64,000 nt of DNA from Phycisphaerae bacterium (GTDB taxonomy: Bacteria > Planctomycetota > Phycisphaerae > Tepidisphaerales > Tepidisphaeraceae): NCBI GenBank assembly GCA_025936175.1, contig JAICTV010000001.1:1-64000 (forward strand), written 5' to 3'. Shown here piece by piece: positions 50,879 to 59,775 of the stretch. The notes below the pieces were generated by a model. That model saw nothing but the letters and a program-made list of their open reading frames with translations, did not search any database and was not told the DNA's origin. Position 1 is the stretch's first letter, and each line of letters begins with the position of its first letter. A program made the translations under genes and the position numbers.

Positions 50879-52863
50879 CCGCTCCGCTTCGCGAGCGTCG
50901 CCTCGATCTCAACCAGTTTCTTCTCGCGAATCACGCCCAGCTTCACCTTCTGGCCGACTTTCCCTTTCGCCAGCACGTCCGACAGGTCGTACAGCGTGTC
51001 GATCTTGCGATCGTTCCACTTCACGATTGTATCGCCTTCGCGCAAGCCCGCTTTGGCCGCGGGAGAATCGGGTGAGGTCCCGCTGATGCGCACGCCGCCC
51101 CCCTCGCCGAAGTTGCTGTAGTCGGGAACGACCCCCAGCGTCACGCTCGTGCCCGTGCTGCCGCTCGGACTGCCCCCGAGGCGCATCGACGACGCGTCTG
51201 CGCTGCTGACGTACTGTTCGCGCGGCATCGCGATCACCTGCTTCGCCACGTCCTGGACAAAACCCACGACCTGTTCGAGCCCGTCGTAGTTGATCTTGTC
51301 CGCGTCGTCGGTAGGGCGGTGATAGTCGGCGTGAAGGCCGCTGAAGAAGAAGAGCACGGGGATCTTCTTCAGCGCGAAGCTCATGTGATCGCTCGGTCCG
51401 AGCCCGCCTTTGCCGATGTCGCGCACGACCAGCGGCGAGCGCTCGTCCGCCCGCTCGACGATCGGCTCAAAATCCTTCGCCGTGCCCGATCCGCCGACAT
51501 AAAGAATGCCGCCGCGCTCCGAAGGCGCGGTCGCCGCCTGCTCGCGCATCGTGTTGCTCGTCGGCGGGGCCGCGATGTTCACGCTGGACGGCGTGCTGCG
51601 GATTCGCCCGACCATGTCGAGGTTGAGCATCGCCACGATCTGCGACCGCGGAAGCGGACACTGCTCGACAAACTTCTGCGAACCGAGCAAACCCTCTTCT
51701 TCCGCCGTGAACGCGACGAAGACGAGCGACCGTTCCGGCGTCGGCCCGCGCGCGAAACGCGACGCCAGTTCCAGCATCGCCGTCGTGCCCGACGCGTTGT
51801 CGTCCGCGCCGTTGTGGATCTCGTTGCTTTTGGGACTCAGGCTTCCGATCCCGCCGCGGCCGAGGTGATCGTAATGCGCTCCGATGACGACGTACTCATC
51901 CCGCTTCTCGCCCGGCAGATACGCGACGACGTTCTTCACTGCCGCCTTCTTCCGCTCCAGATCCACCTGCCCGCTCACTTCAACGTCAGCCAGCGCGAAC
52001 GAGGCCGGTTTGATGCTCTCATCGATTTTCGCCTGCAGCGTTTTCAGATCGGGCGCTCCGCCGCGGCGGAGCAACTCGTTCGCCACCGTATGCCGGATAT
52101 GCAAGACCGGCAGCTTGCTCGCGTCGCCCATCGGTCGCCGCGCGAACGGCACGAGCTGATCATCCCCGCCGTGATACGTTTCCGGCGTGACGAGCAGCAG
52201 CGCGATCGCGCCGGCCTCCTTCGCCGCCTTCGCTTTCGACCACAACGCCGCGTTCTCAGACCACCCGTCCTTCTCGAAGCGGCTGTTCCCCTTCGCATCG
52301 TGCGGCTCATAGCGCATCGCCAGGGCGACCTTGTCCTTCAGATCCACCCCCGCGAAGTCGTCGTAAGCGTGCTTCTCGTCCTTGATCGCGTAGCCGACGA
52401 AGACGACGGGGCCCTTGAAGCTGCCCTCGCCGGAGAAACTGAGCGGCGAAAAATCTTCCTTCGCGGTGAACGTGCGCTCGCCGACCGCGAGCGACGTGTT
52501 CGGCCCCACCTGCGTCGTCGTGGTCATCTCGAAGGACTGGAAATAATCCTTCATCCCCGGCGGCGGCTTGAGTGCGCGCTCGCGGAAATCGTCGGCGATG
52601 AAGTCGGCGGCGCGATCGAGCCCCGCCGTGCCGACGCCGCGGCCTTCGAGCTCGTCGGAGGCGAGGAAGTAAAGCGTCTTCTTCGCATCGGCTTCTTCGG
52701 ATTGGGTTGTTGCGACGGGCGCCGGTGCGGCGTGCGCGGTCGCGGGTTGCTTCTCGACCGCCGCGGCAGGATGTGAATTGCAGCCCAGCGCGGCGACGCA
52801 TAAGCTCACCCACGTCGTCGCCGTCGCCGCCGCCCGCGCCGCGCCAAAGAAACGATCACTCAT
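50875..52863 (-). CDS. M28-family zinc peptidase with PA insert and C-terminal PDZ domain
   Basis: This 662-residue exported aminopeptidase-like protein has a signal ending in CVAALGCNS (possible lipoprotein). A protease-associated domain (about 150-320) is inserted before the metallopeptidase core: VVIGAHYDHLG, HNGADDNASGTTAMLELA, FTAEEEGLLGS, MLNLDMVGR and GLGPSDHMSF supply the two-zinc ligands and catalytic Glu. The C-terminal PDZ domain (VRISGTSPDSPAAKAGLREG) may regulate activity or bind partners. The start MSDRFFG (52863) has TAAAAT 8 nt upstream. It heads the operon with the CbiX-like and isochorismatase genes. Confidence 0.9.
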   Translation of the reverse strand: MSDRFFGAARAAATATTWVSLCVAALGCNSHPAAAVEKQPATAHAAPAPVATTQSEEADAKKTLYFLASDELEGRGVGTAGLDRAADFIADDFRERALKPPPGMKDYFQSFEMTTTTQVGPNTSLAVGERTFTAKEDFSPLSFSGEGSFKGPVVFVGYAIKDEKHAYDDFAGVDLKDKVALAMRYEPHDAKGNSRFEKDGWSENAALWSKAKAAKEAGAIALLLVTPETYHGGDDQLVPFARRPMGDASKLPVLHIRHTVANELLRRGGAPDLKTLQAKIDESIKPASFALADVEVSGQVDLERKKAAVKNVVAYLPGEKRDEYVVIGAHYDHLGRGGIGSLSPKSNEIHNGADDNASGTTAMLELASRFARGPTPERSLVFVAFTAEEEGLLGSQKFVEQCPLPRSQIVAMLNLDMVGRIRSTPSSVNIAAPPTSNTMREQAATAPSERGGILYVGGSGTAKDFEPIVERADERSPLVVRDIGKGGLGPSDHMSFALKKIPVLFFFSGLHADYHRPTDDADKINYDGLEQVVGFVQDVAKQVIAMPREQYVSSADASSMRLGGSPSGSTGTSVTLGVVPDYSNFGEGGGVRISGTSPDSPAAKAGLREGDTIVKWNDRKIDTLYDLSDVLAKGKVGQKVKLGVIREKKLVEIEATLAKRSG

Positions 52864-52871
52864 CGGACGCG

Positions 52872-52877
52872 ATTTTA
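52872..52877 (-). promoter_or_regulatory. Candidate -10 (TAAAAT) inside a 13-base divergent gap
   Basis: On the minus strand TAAAAT ends 8 nt before the peptidase ATG. The hexamer overlaps the first base of the divergent hyuA start codon, so the two genes share one very short control region. Confidence 0.4.
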
Positions 52878-54886
52878 TGCCCGCCAGCGCAGGTGAACAA
52901 ACAAGCCGGCTTCTCGTCGGCGTCGACGTCGGCGGCACGTTCACGGACCTGGTCGCCTTCGACGGCAAACGTCTGCGCGTCGTCAAAATCCCCTCGAGCC
53001 CGCCGGAATTTCACAAGGCGGTGATTGACGCGGTGGGGCGTGTCGCCGACGGCTTCGCTTCGCTCGACGTCGTCCACGGGTCCACCGTCGCGACCAATGC
53101 GCTCCTCCAGCGCGCGGGCGAGCCGATCGCCTTCATCACCACGCACGGCTTTGCCGACATGCTCCTGATCGGCCGGCAGAACCGCCCGCGGCTTTATACG
53201 CTGCACGTGACGCGACCCGCGCCGATCACGCCGGGCGAGAATTGCTTTGCCGTCCGCGAGCGCATCGACGCCCGCGGCCGGGTCGTCGAGCCGCTGCGCG
53301 ACGATGAGATCGATCGCGCCATCGCCGAGATCCGCGCGAAGAATCTCCGCCACGTCGCCGTCTGCCTCCTCTTCAGCTTCATTAACCCCGCGCACGAGCG
53401 GCGGCTCGGCGAGAAGCTCGCCGCGGCCGGACTGACCGTCAGCCTGAGCAGCGACATCCTTCCCGAGTTCCGCGAATACGAGCGCGCCAGCACGACCGCG
53501 ATCAACGCGTCGCTCCGCCCGACCGTCGAGACCTACCTCGACGCCCTCGCCGCGGGCTTGCCGCTTCGCGGAGGCAGCTTGCGGATCACCCAATCCGCCG
53601 GCGGAACGCTCAGCGCCCCCGACGCGACGAAGAACGCAGCGAAGCTCGTCCTATCCGGCCCCGCCGGCGGCGTCATGGGCGCGGCGTTCGTCGCAAAAGC
53701 AGCAAATTTCGCCGACGTCATCACCTACGACATGGGCGGCACCAGCACCGACGTCGCGCTCGTGCTGGACGGCACGCCGCAATGGACAACGCAGAGCACG
53801 ATCGACGGCTTGCCGATCGCGCTGCCGGTCTACGACATCCACACCGTCGGCGCCGGCGGCGGATCGATCGCCCACCTCGATGCCGGCGGCGCTCTGCGCG
53901 TCGGCCCGAAATCCGCCGGCGCGATTCCCGGCCCCGCGTGCTACGGCCGCGGCGGAACGCAACCGGCCGTCACCGACGCCAACCTCTGTCTCGGCCGGCT
54001 GATTCCCGACGCCTTTCTCGGCGGCGCGATGAAGATTGACGCGGAGCTCTCGCGTCAGGCGATCGAACCCCTGGCGCGCGCGATGAACAAGTCGCTGAAC
54101 GAGACGAGCCTCGGCATCCTCAAAGTCGCCGAGGCGAACATGACCAACGCGATCCGCGCGGTCACCGCGCAGCGCGGTCACGATCCGCGGCGATTCACGC
54201 TGGTGAGCTTCGGCGGCGCGGGCGGTCTGCATGCGTGTGCGCTGGCGGATGGTCTGGAGATCCCGCGCGTCCTCATCCCGCCGTACGCGGGCGTCTTAAG
54301 CGCGCTCGGCATGGTCGTCGCGCCGCCGGTCGTCGATGCCGCGCACACGGTCGTCCACCTCGGCACGCAGATGAACGACGCCGAGATCGAAGCCGAATTC
54401 GCGCGCCTCACCGCCGCCTGCGGCGTCGCGGATGCGGATGTCGCGACGAGCGAATACTTCGCCGACGTCCGTTTCCGCGGCCAATCGTTCGAATTGAAAA
54501 TCCCCGTGATCGGCATGACGCTCGCCGACATCTCCCGCCGCTTCTACAGCGCCTACCGCAGAGTCTACGGCCGCCCGCCGGCAAGCCGCGCGATCGAGAT
54601 CGTCACGCTGCGCGTCCGACGGATCGGCCGCGCCGCGACGGTGCAGCTCCCGCGGGTCGATGCGCAGCCGCCGCCGCACTCGGTCGTCCGCGAGACCAGA
54701 CTGATCGACGCCGCCGGCGAATCCGTTCGCGCCGCGGTCATGAGTCGCGCCCACCTCGCCTGGGCGGGCCGTCAAACCGGCCCGATGCTCCTCATCGACG
54801 CCGAAGCGACGACCTTCATCCCGCGCGGGTGGATGGCCCGATCGGAGCCCAACGGCTCGGTCATCCTCGAGCGAATGGAGAAGTGA
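52877..54886 (+). CDS. hyuA: Hydantoinase/oxoprolinase family protein, subunit A
   Basis: This 669-residue protein has the ATP-binding actin-like fold of N-methylhydantoinase A, 5-oxoprolinase and acetone carboxylase beta subunits: LLVGVDVGGTFTDLVAFDGK, VHGSTVATNALLQR, ITQSAGGTLSAPDA and VITYDMGGTSTDVALVLDG. It couples ATP hydrolysis to opening of a cyclic amide or ketone activation. The ATG at 52877 is chosen because longer frames run into the divergent peptidase gene. It is followed three bases later by subunit B, with which it should form one complex. Exact substrate unknown. Confidence 0.9.
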   Translation: MPASAGEQTSRLLVGVDVGGTFTDLVAFDGKRLRVVKIPSSPPEFHKAVIDAVGRVADGFASLDVVHGSTVATNALLQRAGEPIAFITTHGFADMLLIGRQNRPRLYTLHVTRPAPITPGENCFAVRERIDARGRVVEPLRDDEIDRAIAEIRAKNLRHVAVCLLFSFINPAHERRLGEKLAAAGLTVSLSSDILPEFREYERASTTAINASLRPTVETYLDALAAGLPLRGGSLRITQSAGGTLSAPDATKNAAKLVLSGPAGGVMGAAFVAKAANFADVITYDMGGTSTDVALVLDGTPQWTTQSTIDGLPIALPVYDIHTVGAGGGSIAHLDAGGALRVGPKSAGAIPGPACYGRGGTQPAVTDANLCLGRLIPDAFLGGAMKIDAELSRQAIEPLARAMNKSLNETSLGILKVAEANMTNAIRAVTAQRGHDPRRFTLVSFGGAGGLHACALADGLEIPRVLIPPYAGVLSALGMVVAPPVVDAAHTVVHLGTQMNDAEIEAEFARLTAACGVADADVATSEYFADVRFRGQSFELKIPVIGMTLADISRRFYSAYRRVYGRPPASRAIEIVTLRVRRIGRAATVQLPRVDAQPPPHSVVRETRLIDAAGESVRAAVMSRAHLAWAGRQTGPMLLIDAEATTFIPRGWMARSEPNGSVILERMEK

Positions 54887-54889
54887 CCG

Positions 54890-56422
54890 ATGACCATCGA
54901 CCCCATCCAGCTCGAGCTGATGCGGAACCTCTTCGAAGCCGCGGCGGATGAGATGGGGATCACGCTTCAGCGCGTCGCCTTCTCCGCCAACATCAAGGAA
55001 CGCCGCGATTTCTCCTGCGCGATCTTCGATTCCAGCGGCGTGCTGCTGGCGCAGGCGGCGCACATCCCGGTGCACCTGGGCTCGATGGCCGATTCGGTGC
55101 GCGCGGTGCTCGATCGCCTTGGCCCGCTCGCTGACGGCGACGTCGCGATCGTCAACGATCCTTTCGCCGGCGGGACGCACCTGCCGGACATCACCATCGT
55201 CTCGCCGGTCATTCACGCCGGCGCCCTCGCCGGTTACGTCGCGAACCGCGCGCATCACGCCGACGTCGGCGGCACGAGCCCCGGCTCGATGACGCTCAGC
55301 CGGCACATCGATGAAGAGGGAATCCGCATCGAGCCGAGCTTCCTCTATCGCGCCGGCAAGGTGCGGGACGATTTGCTGAATCGCATCCTCGCGGCGGTGC
55401 GCACGCCGGACGAACGGCTCGGCGATCTCGACGCGCAGCTTGCGTCCAATCGCGTCGGCACAGCGGCGCTGGCGCGCATGATCGAAGCGCACGGCATCGA
55501 CGAGGCGCAGACCTGCGGCACCGCGCTGCTCGATTACTCGCAGGCGTTTCTGGCCAGAACGATCGACGCCATCCCCGACGGTGAATACCGCTTCGACGAC
55601 GTCCTCGACGACGACGGCACCGGCTACGGCCCCGTCGCCATCCGCGCGATCGTCCGCGTCGCCAGCGATCGCGCCATCGTCGATCTGACAAACAGCGACA
55701 ACCAGGTCGCCGGCTGCGTGAACTGTCCCGCTTCAGTCGCCCGCGCGGCGGTGTACTATTGCTTCGCCTGCCTGCTCGAGGAGCACGTCCCGCTGAACGG
55801 CGGCGTGTTCCGCAACATCGAGGTGATCACGCGCGCGGGCTCAGTCGTGCATGCCGAATTCCCCGCCGCGGTGGTCGCAGGCAATACCGAAACGAGCCAG
55901 CGCGTCGTCGACGTCGTCTTCGGCGCGCTCTCCAAAGCGCTCCCCGATCGGATTCCCGCCGCCAGTTGCGGAACAATGAGCAGCGTGGCGCTGGGCGGGG
56001 AAGGATGGACGTACTACGAAACCATCGGCGGCGGCAGCGGCGCCTCTCCGCAAGGCGACGGCGCGTCAGCGGTCCAGTGCCACATGACCAACACCCTCAA
56101 CACCCCCGCGGAGGCGATCGAAATGCAATATCCGCTCCGCGTCCGCCGCTTCGAGCGCGCCGCATCGAGCGGCGGCGCAGGCAAACACCGCGGCGGCGAC
56201 GGCATCGTCCGCGAGCTCGAAGCGCTCACGCCCTGCGAGGGAACCGTGATTTCCGATCGAAGGATCTCGCGACCCTACGGGCTGGCCGGTGGAAGCGCGG
56301 CTCAATCGGGAGCCAACTCGATCAACGACGTCGCGATCGCCGGCAAATCGAAAGTGAAGCTGTCGCGCGGCGACGTCCTCCGCATCATCACGCCAGGCGG
56401 CGGGGGATGGGGCGCCGGATGA
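54890..56422 (+). CDS. hyuB: Hydantoinase/oxoprolinase family protein, subunit B
   Basis: This 510-residue partner of the preceding gene has the family regions IQLELMRNLFEAAADEMGIT, RDFSCAIFDSSGVLLAQAAH, VNDPFAGGTHLPDITIVSPV and RAHHADVGGTSPGSM, which carry the metal-binding Asp and His residues, and the C-terminal GGAGKHRGGDGIVRELE and VLRIITPGGGGWG. Gene order A-B and tight spacing are normal for bacterial hydantoinases. No transporter or racemase is adjacent. It ends 16 bases before the convergent GAF gene. Confidence 0.92.
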   Translation: MTIDPIQLELMRNLFEAAADEMGITLQRVAFSANIKERRDFSCAIFDSSGVLLAQAAHIPVHLGSMADSVRAVLDRLGPLADGDVAIVNDPFAGGTHLPDITIVSPVIHAGALAGYVANRAHHADVGGTSPGSMTLSRHIDEEGIRIEPSFLYRAGKVRDDLLNRILAAVRTPDERLGDLDAQLASNRVGTAALARMIEAHGIDEAQTCGTALLDYSQAFLARTIDAIPDGEYRFDDVLDDDGTGYGPVAIRAIVRVASDRAIVDLTNSDNQVAGCVNCPASVARAAVYYCFACLLEEHVPLNGGVFRNIEVITRAGSVVHAEFPAAVVAGNTETSQRVVDVVFGALSKALPDRIPAASCGTMSSVALGGEGWTYYETIGGGSGASPQGDGASAVQCHMTNTLNTPAEAIEMQYPLRVRRFERAASSGGAGKHRGGDGIVRELEALTPCEGTVISDRRISRPYGLAGGSAAQSGANSINDVAIAGKSKVKLSRGDVLRIITPGGGGWGAG

Positions 56423-56438
56423 AAAACGCGCACATCCG

Positions 56439-56987
56439 TTAATTGACCTTCGCCAGCACGAGCGCCGCCGCGCCCGCCAGTTGCTCCACGCCCCGTCGCT
56501 CGTGTGGCGTCGGCGAACGCCGATCGCGGTAGTACGTCCCGAAAGTCCCAAGCACCTGTCCCTCGGCGGATTTGATCGGCATGCTCCAAGCGCCGACGAA
56601 ACCGAGCGACATCGGCAGGTGGCGAAGCTCCGCCCACTTGTCATCCGCCTGGAAATCCGGCGTCAGCACCGGGCATCCCGTCGCGGCCGCCGCCGCGCAC
56701 GTGCCGACGCGGGCGTCAGGCTTCAGCCGATCGATGGCGTCGAGATAATCGGACGGCAGATTGGGCGACGCGCCGTTGCGGAGCAGCCCGTTCTCGTCCA
56801 GCACGAGGATCGACACCGCCGTCCCCGGACCCGCCAGCACTTCCCCTTCCGTTGCCAGATGAGTCAGGATCTCGCGCGTCGGCGCGCCCGCGTCCATCAT
56901 CCGCCGCACTTCGTCGGAAAAATCTGCGGGCGGTCCGTCGCCGCCGCGCGACCGCTCTGCAACATCTTCATTCTGCATTTGCGACAT
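56439..56987 (-). CDS. GAF-domain protein
   Basis: This 182-residue single GAF domain belongs to the sensor type that usually precedes histidine kinase or GGDEF modules: VSILVLDENGLLRNGASPNL, the conserved GTCAAAAATGCPVLTPDF with its Cys, GFVGAWSMPIKSAEGQVLGT and FGTYYRDRRSPTPHERR. Here it stands alone with no output domain. It could bind a small ligand or nucleotide, or sense redox. The start MSQMQNED (56987) is the likelier of several ATGs. It is divergent from the kinase-fold gene at 57094. Confidence 0.85.
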   Translation of the reverse strand: MSQMQNEDVAERSRGGDGPPADFSDEVRRMMDAGAPTREILTHLATEGEVLAGPGTAVSILVLDENGLLRNGASPNLPSDYLDAIDRLKPDARVGTCAAAAATGCPVLTPDFQADDKWAELRHLPMSLGFVGAWSMPIKSAEGQVLGTFGTYYRDRRSPTPHERRGVEQLAGAAALVLAKVN

Positions 56988-57093
56988 CTCGCTCGTGGAA
57001 AGACTCACATCCGCATGCCGACAACGCACGCACAAGCATCAGTATAGTGCCAACCCATTCGTTTGACGCTACAATCAACCGCGGCGCATCCGA

Positions 57094-58026
57094 ATGTCGA
57101 TGGGAGAAATCGACATCTCGTGGCAGGCGCTCCGCCGGATCGTGCAGGATTTTTCCGGCACGTCGGCGGAGCTGACGGAATTTCGTCCCCTGCACGGCGG
57201 CCAGATCTCCACCACCCTCGAGCTTCATCTCTCCGACAACACCAAGGCCGTCGTCAAAGTCTCGCCGCACCGCGTCGACAAATCCTACGAGCGCGAGGCG
57301 TATCAACTGACGCTGCTCAGGTCGCTCGGCCTGCCCGTGCCGCAGGTCTACCAGTGGAAAATCGGCTCGCTCGACGACCCGGTCAGCTACCTGCTGATCG
57401 AGTTCATCGAAGGCGTCGATCTCGGCCAAGCGAAACACCGCTGCACAAGCGAAGAATTCGACGCGCTGCAGCAGGAGCTCGCGGAGATCATCCTCGCCAT
57501 GCACGCGAACATGAACGAAAAATACATGCGCGTGATGGAGGGCGGGCAGTCGTACGATTCGTGGTCCAGGTTTTATCGCGAGGTGTACGACCCGATCTGG
57601 CATGAGGCGCAGTCCGATCCGCATCTGAGCAAGCATTGCCGCAAGCAGATCGGCAAGGTGCACGAGAAGCTCGACCGCTTCCTCGTCCACGGCGACAAGC
57701 CGCGCCTCGTTCACTGGGACATCTGGAACACCAACGTGATGTGCAGGCAGAACGGCGACGGCCGCTGGCACATCGCCGCGCTGCTCGATCCGAATTGCAA
57801 GTACGCGCACGCCGAGGCGGAGATCGCGTACATGGAGCTGTTCCACACCGTCACGCCCGCGTTCCTGCGCGCGTACCAGCAGCACCATCGTCTCTCAGAC
57901 GACTACCACCGCTTCCGCAAGCCGATCTATCAGCTCTATCCGCTGATCAATCATGTGCGTTTGTTCGGGCACGAGTACATGAAGCCGCTCCTGGCGGCGG
58001 TGGAGAAGACGGAGAGCATGGTTTAG
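57094..58026 (+). CDS. APH-family (aminoglycoside phosphotransferase-like) kinase
   Basis: This 310-residue protein has a protein-kinase-like fold. The N-lobe holds GGQISTTLELHLSDNTKAVV with the ATP-binding Lys in VVKVSPHRVDKSYEREAYQL. The catalytic loop is LVHWDIWNTNVM (His207, Asp209, Asn214), and LLDPNCKYAHAEAEIAYMEL carries the metal-binding Asp. It resembles fructosamine-kinase and sugar-kinase-like APH proteins; the target may be a sugar, amino sugar or metabolite. Antibiotic resistance should not be assumed. A TACAAT hexamer lies 18 nt before the ATG. The gene is followed by an inverted repeat (58046-58113). Confidence 0.85.
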   Translation: MSMGEIDISWQALRRIVQDFSGTSAELTEFRPLHGGQISTTLELHLSDNTKAVVKVSPHRVDKSYEREAYQLTLLRSLGLPVPQVYQWKIGSLDDPVSYLLIEFIEGVDLGQAKHRCTSEEFDALQQELAEIILAMHANMNEKYMRVMEGGQSYDSWSRFYREVYDPIWHEAQSDPHLSKHCRKQIGKVHEKLDRFLVHGDKPRLVHWDIWNTNVMCRQNGDGRWHIAALLDPNCKYAHAEAEIAYMELFHTVTPAFLRAYQQHHRLSDDYHRFRKPIYQLYPLINHVRLFGHEYMKPLLAAVEKTESMV

Positions 58027-58045
58027 CCGCGTCAATCGCGTCACT

Positions 58046-58113
58046 TGTCATGCTGAGGTACGCCGAAGCATCTGGGTTTGGCACGCGGATGCTTCGGAGT
58101 ACCTCAGCATGAC
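58046..58113. repeat. TCATGCTGAGG inverted repeat
   Basis: TGTCATGCTGAGGTACGCCG... at 58046-58074 and ...CGGAGTACCTCAGCATGAC at 58088-58113 pair over about 26 bases with one mismatch and a 13-base loop. It lies between convergent genes. Another single copy is at 6542-6570. Confidence 0.75.
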
Positions 58114-58146
58114 GTCAGTTGTCATGCACGATGATGCGGTGCGTAG

Positions 58147-58425
58147 TCAATCCCCAATCGTCCGCGGCGCTCCCGGAAGCCCCACGGCGCTGCCTGTCGG
58201 CGCCGCCGCCTTGTGCGGGCGGCTGCCGTCGACGCTGTAGCGGTTGCCCGTCTCGACCGAATATCTCGTTCCGTTGACGGCGTATTGCCCGGTATCGACC
58301 GAATATCCGTTCCCGCCGCCGTCCAGCGCCGGCTTGGTCCGACGCACTTCGCGAACGTCCTTCTGGCAGCCGACGAGAAGCAGGCTAGCGAGCAGCAGCG
58401 GCGACAGGGGCTTGAGGAGGTTCAT
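58147..58425 (-). CDS. Small lipoprotein with YSV(D/E) repeats
   Basis: This 92-residue protein has a clear lipoprotein signal (LLLASLLLVGC, Cys20). A short basic stretch follows, then four degenerate repeats: NGYSVDTG, QYAVNGT, RYSVETG and RYSVDGS. No family is recognised. Its ATG lies 41 bases inside the end of the upstream glycosyltransferase gene, in another frame on the same strand, so it is probably the last gene of the GDP-sugar operon. It could be an outer-membrane accessory of polysaccharide assembly, but there is no direct evidence. Confidence 0.72.
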   Translation of the reverse strand: MNLLKPLSPLLLASLLLVGCQKDVREVRRTKPALDGGGNGYSVDTGQYAVNGTRYSVETGNRYSVDGSRPHKAAAPTGSAVGLPGAPRTIGD

Positions 58426-59677
58426 TGGCGGGATTGTATCGGCCGCAAAGAGCGCCTTCGAGCGCGTCGCAGAATTGGCCGCAGAGAAACTGCTGCGTGA
58501 AACGTTGTTCCAGCACCTGCTGCGCCGCCGCGCCCATCGTGGCGAGCTGCTCCGCCGGGGCGGCGAGGAAGAACTCGATCGCTTTCACCGCGCCGTCCAC
58601 GTCGCCGTGCGGGATGTGCCGGCCGACGTCGTGCTGGTCCATGATGTCGGAGATGTGGCTGGGCCTGGGGCCGAGGAAGAGGATGGGTCGGCCGACGGTC
58701 ATCGCGCCGTAGATTTTGCACGGATGAACGATGCCGACCATGTTGTCGCCCAGCGCCACGATGTGCACGTCCGCCGCCGACAGCGAGTAGCGCAAGTCCG
58801 CCAGCGGCTGGTAAGGGAGCGATGTGATGTTCGCGAGAGAATGCTCTTTCGCGAACGCCTCAACCTCTTTCTTGCCGAGCCCGCCGCCGACGAAGAGGAA
58901 TTTCAGCCGCGGGTTGTCCTTTAATCGCAGGGCGGCGTCCAGCAGCGTCCGCAGCGGATGGCTGGGGCTGTGATTGCCGCTGTACATGATCACGAATTGG
59001 TCGGCGAGTTCGTGTTTGGCGCGAAACGGATTGTCCGCGTGCGCCAGCGGTTCCAGATGCGCGTCGTGCGCCCACGGCGGGGCGATCAGCATCTTCTTGT
59101 CCAAGTCATGGACGCGAAGACGCAAGCGATCGGCCATGAATCGATCGAGCGCAACGACAAGCGAGGAGTTTCGAAGGATTAGCCGATTGCCGAACTCGAG
59201 CACGCGCGCGGTGAGCGAGTTCCCCCCGATCGTCCCCATCGCAATGAGCTGATCCGGATTCAGATCCATCGCCCAGTACGCGATCGGCACGCGGCGGATC
59301 CAATGCGCGATCACCGTCACGATCCCGATCATCGGCGGGGAGGTGGAGAAGAAAATCCCCGCCAGTCGCGGCGTAGTCAGGCAAACCCACAGCGCCTGAA
59401 TCATGAACGATGCCGTGCCGAGGACGCGCAGCAGGATGCTCTTCTTGCCGAACGACGCGAGCCCGAGCCGGCGGACTTCCACACCGTTGATCGTCTCGCG
59501 CTTGGGATAAATGACGGAAGGATTCTCGTACCCGCGGGCCGAGGCGTACACGAGCACGCGGTGCCCGCGCCGTGCCATCTCGAACGCGACATCGGCGATG
59601 TGCTGCCCGACGCTGGCCGGATCAGGCACGAAGACCTGGCTGATGATGAGGAGAGTTTTGGGGCGGCCGCTGATCAT
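58385..59677 (-). CDS. Glycosyltransferase family 4 (WbuB-like)
   Basis: This 430-residue GT-B enzyme transfers a sugar from an activated nucleotide donor at the cytoplasmic face. N-terminal features are LLIISQVFVPDPASVGQHIA and an internal hydrophobic patch (FMIQALWVCLTTPRLAGIFF) that may sit on the membrane. The C-terminal donor-binding half contains VIMYSGNHSPSHPLRTLLDA, FLFVGGGLGKKEVE and PCKIYGAMTVGRPILFLG. The best resemblance is to the WbuB group that adds fucosamine-like sugars. Downstream of gmd and fcl it may use GDP-fucose or a related donor; donor and acceptor are inferred from context only. Confidence 0.88.
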   Translation of the reverse strand: MISGRPKTLLIISQVFVPDPASVGQHIADVAFEMARRGHRVLVYASARGYENPSVIYPKRETINGVEVRRLGLASFGKKSILLRVLGTASFMIQALWVCLTTPRLAGIFFSTSPPMIGIVTVIAHWIRRVPIAYWAMDLNPDQLIAMGTIGGNSLTARVLEFGNRLILRNSSLVVALDRFMADRLRLRVHDLDKKMLIAPPWAHDAHLEPLAHADNPFRAKHELADQFVIMYSGNHSPSHPLRTLLDAALRLKDNPRLKFLFVGGGLGKKEVEAFAKEHSLANITSLPYQPLADLRYSLSAADVHIVALGDNMVGIVHPCKIYGAMTVGRPILFLGPRPSHISDIMDQHDVGRHIPHGDVDGAVKAIEFFLAAPAEQLATMGAAAQQVLEQRFTQQFLCGQFCDALEGALCGRYNPANEPPQAPVAAAAR

Positions 59678-59679
59678 TG

Positions 59680-59758
59680 GTAGGGGCGACGCCTGCGCCG
59701 CCCTCTCTCGGGGGAACGTTAGGAGAAAAAAGAAGGGCGACGCAGGCGTCGCCCCTAC
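59680..59758. repeat. GGGCGAC-type palindromic pair (inverted)
   Basis: GTAGGGGCGACGCCTGCGCC GCCCT at 59680-59704 and AGGGCGACGCAGGCGTCGCC CCTAC at 59734-59758 face each other with GTAGGGG/CCCCTAC outermost. They fill the gap between the epimerase and glycosyltransferase genes of one operon. Confidence 0.8.
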
Positions 59759-59775
59759 AGGTCAGCAGTTCGACA

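Noticed and set aside
57094-58026. Aminoglycoside resistance gene
   Set aside because: The fold is APH-like, but the altered HWDIWNTN loop and the context point to a metabolic kinase. Resistance cannot be claimed.
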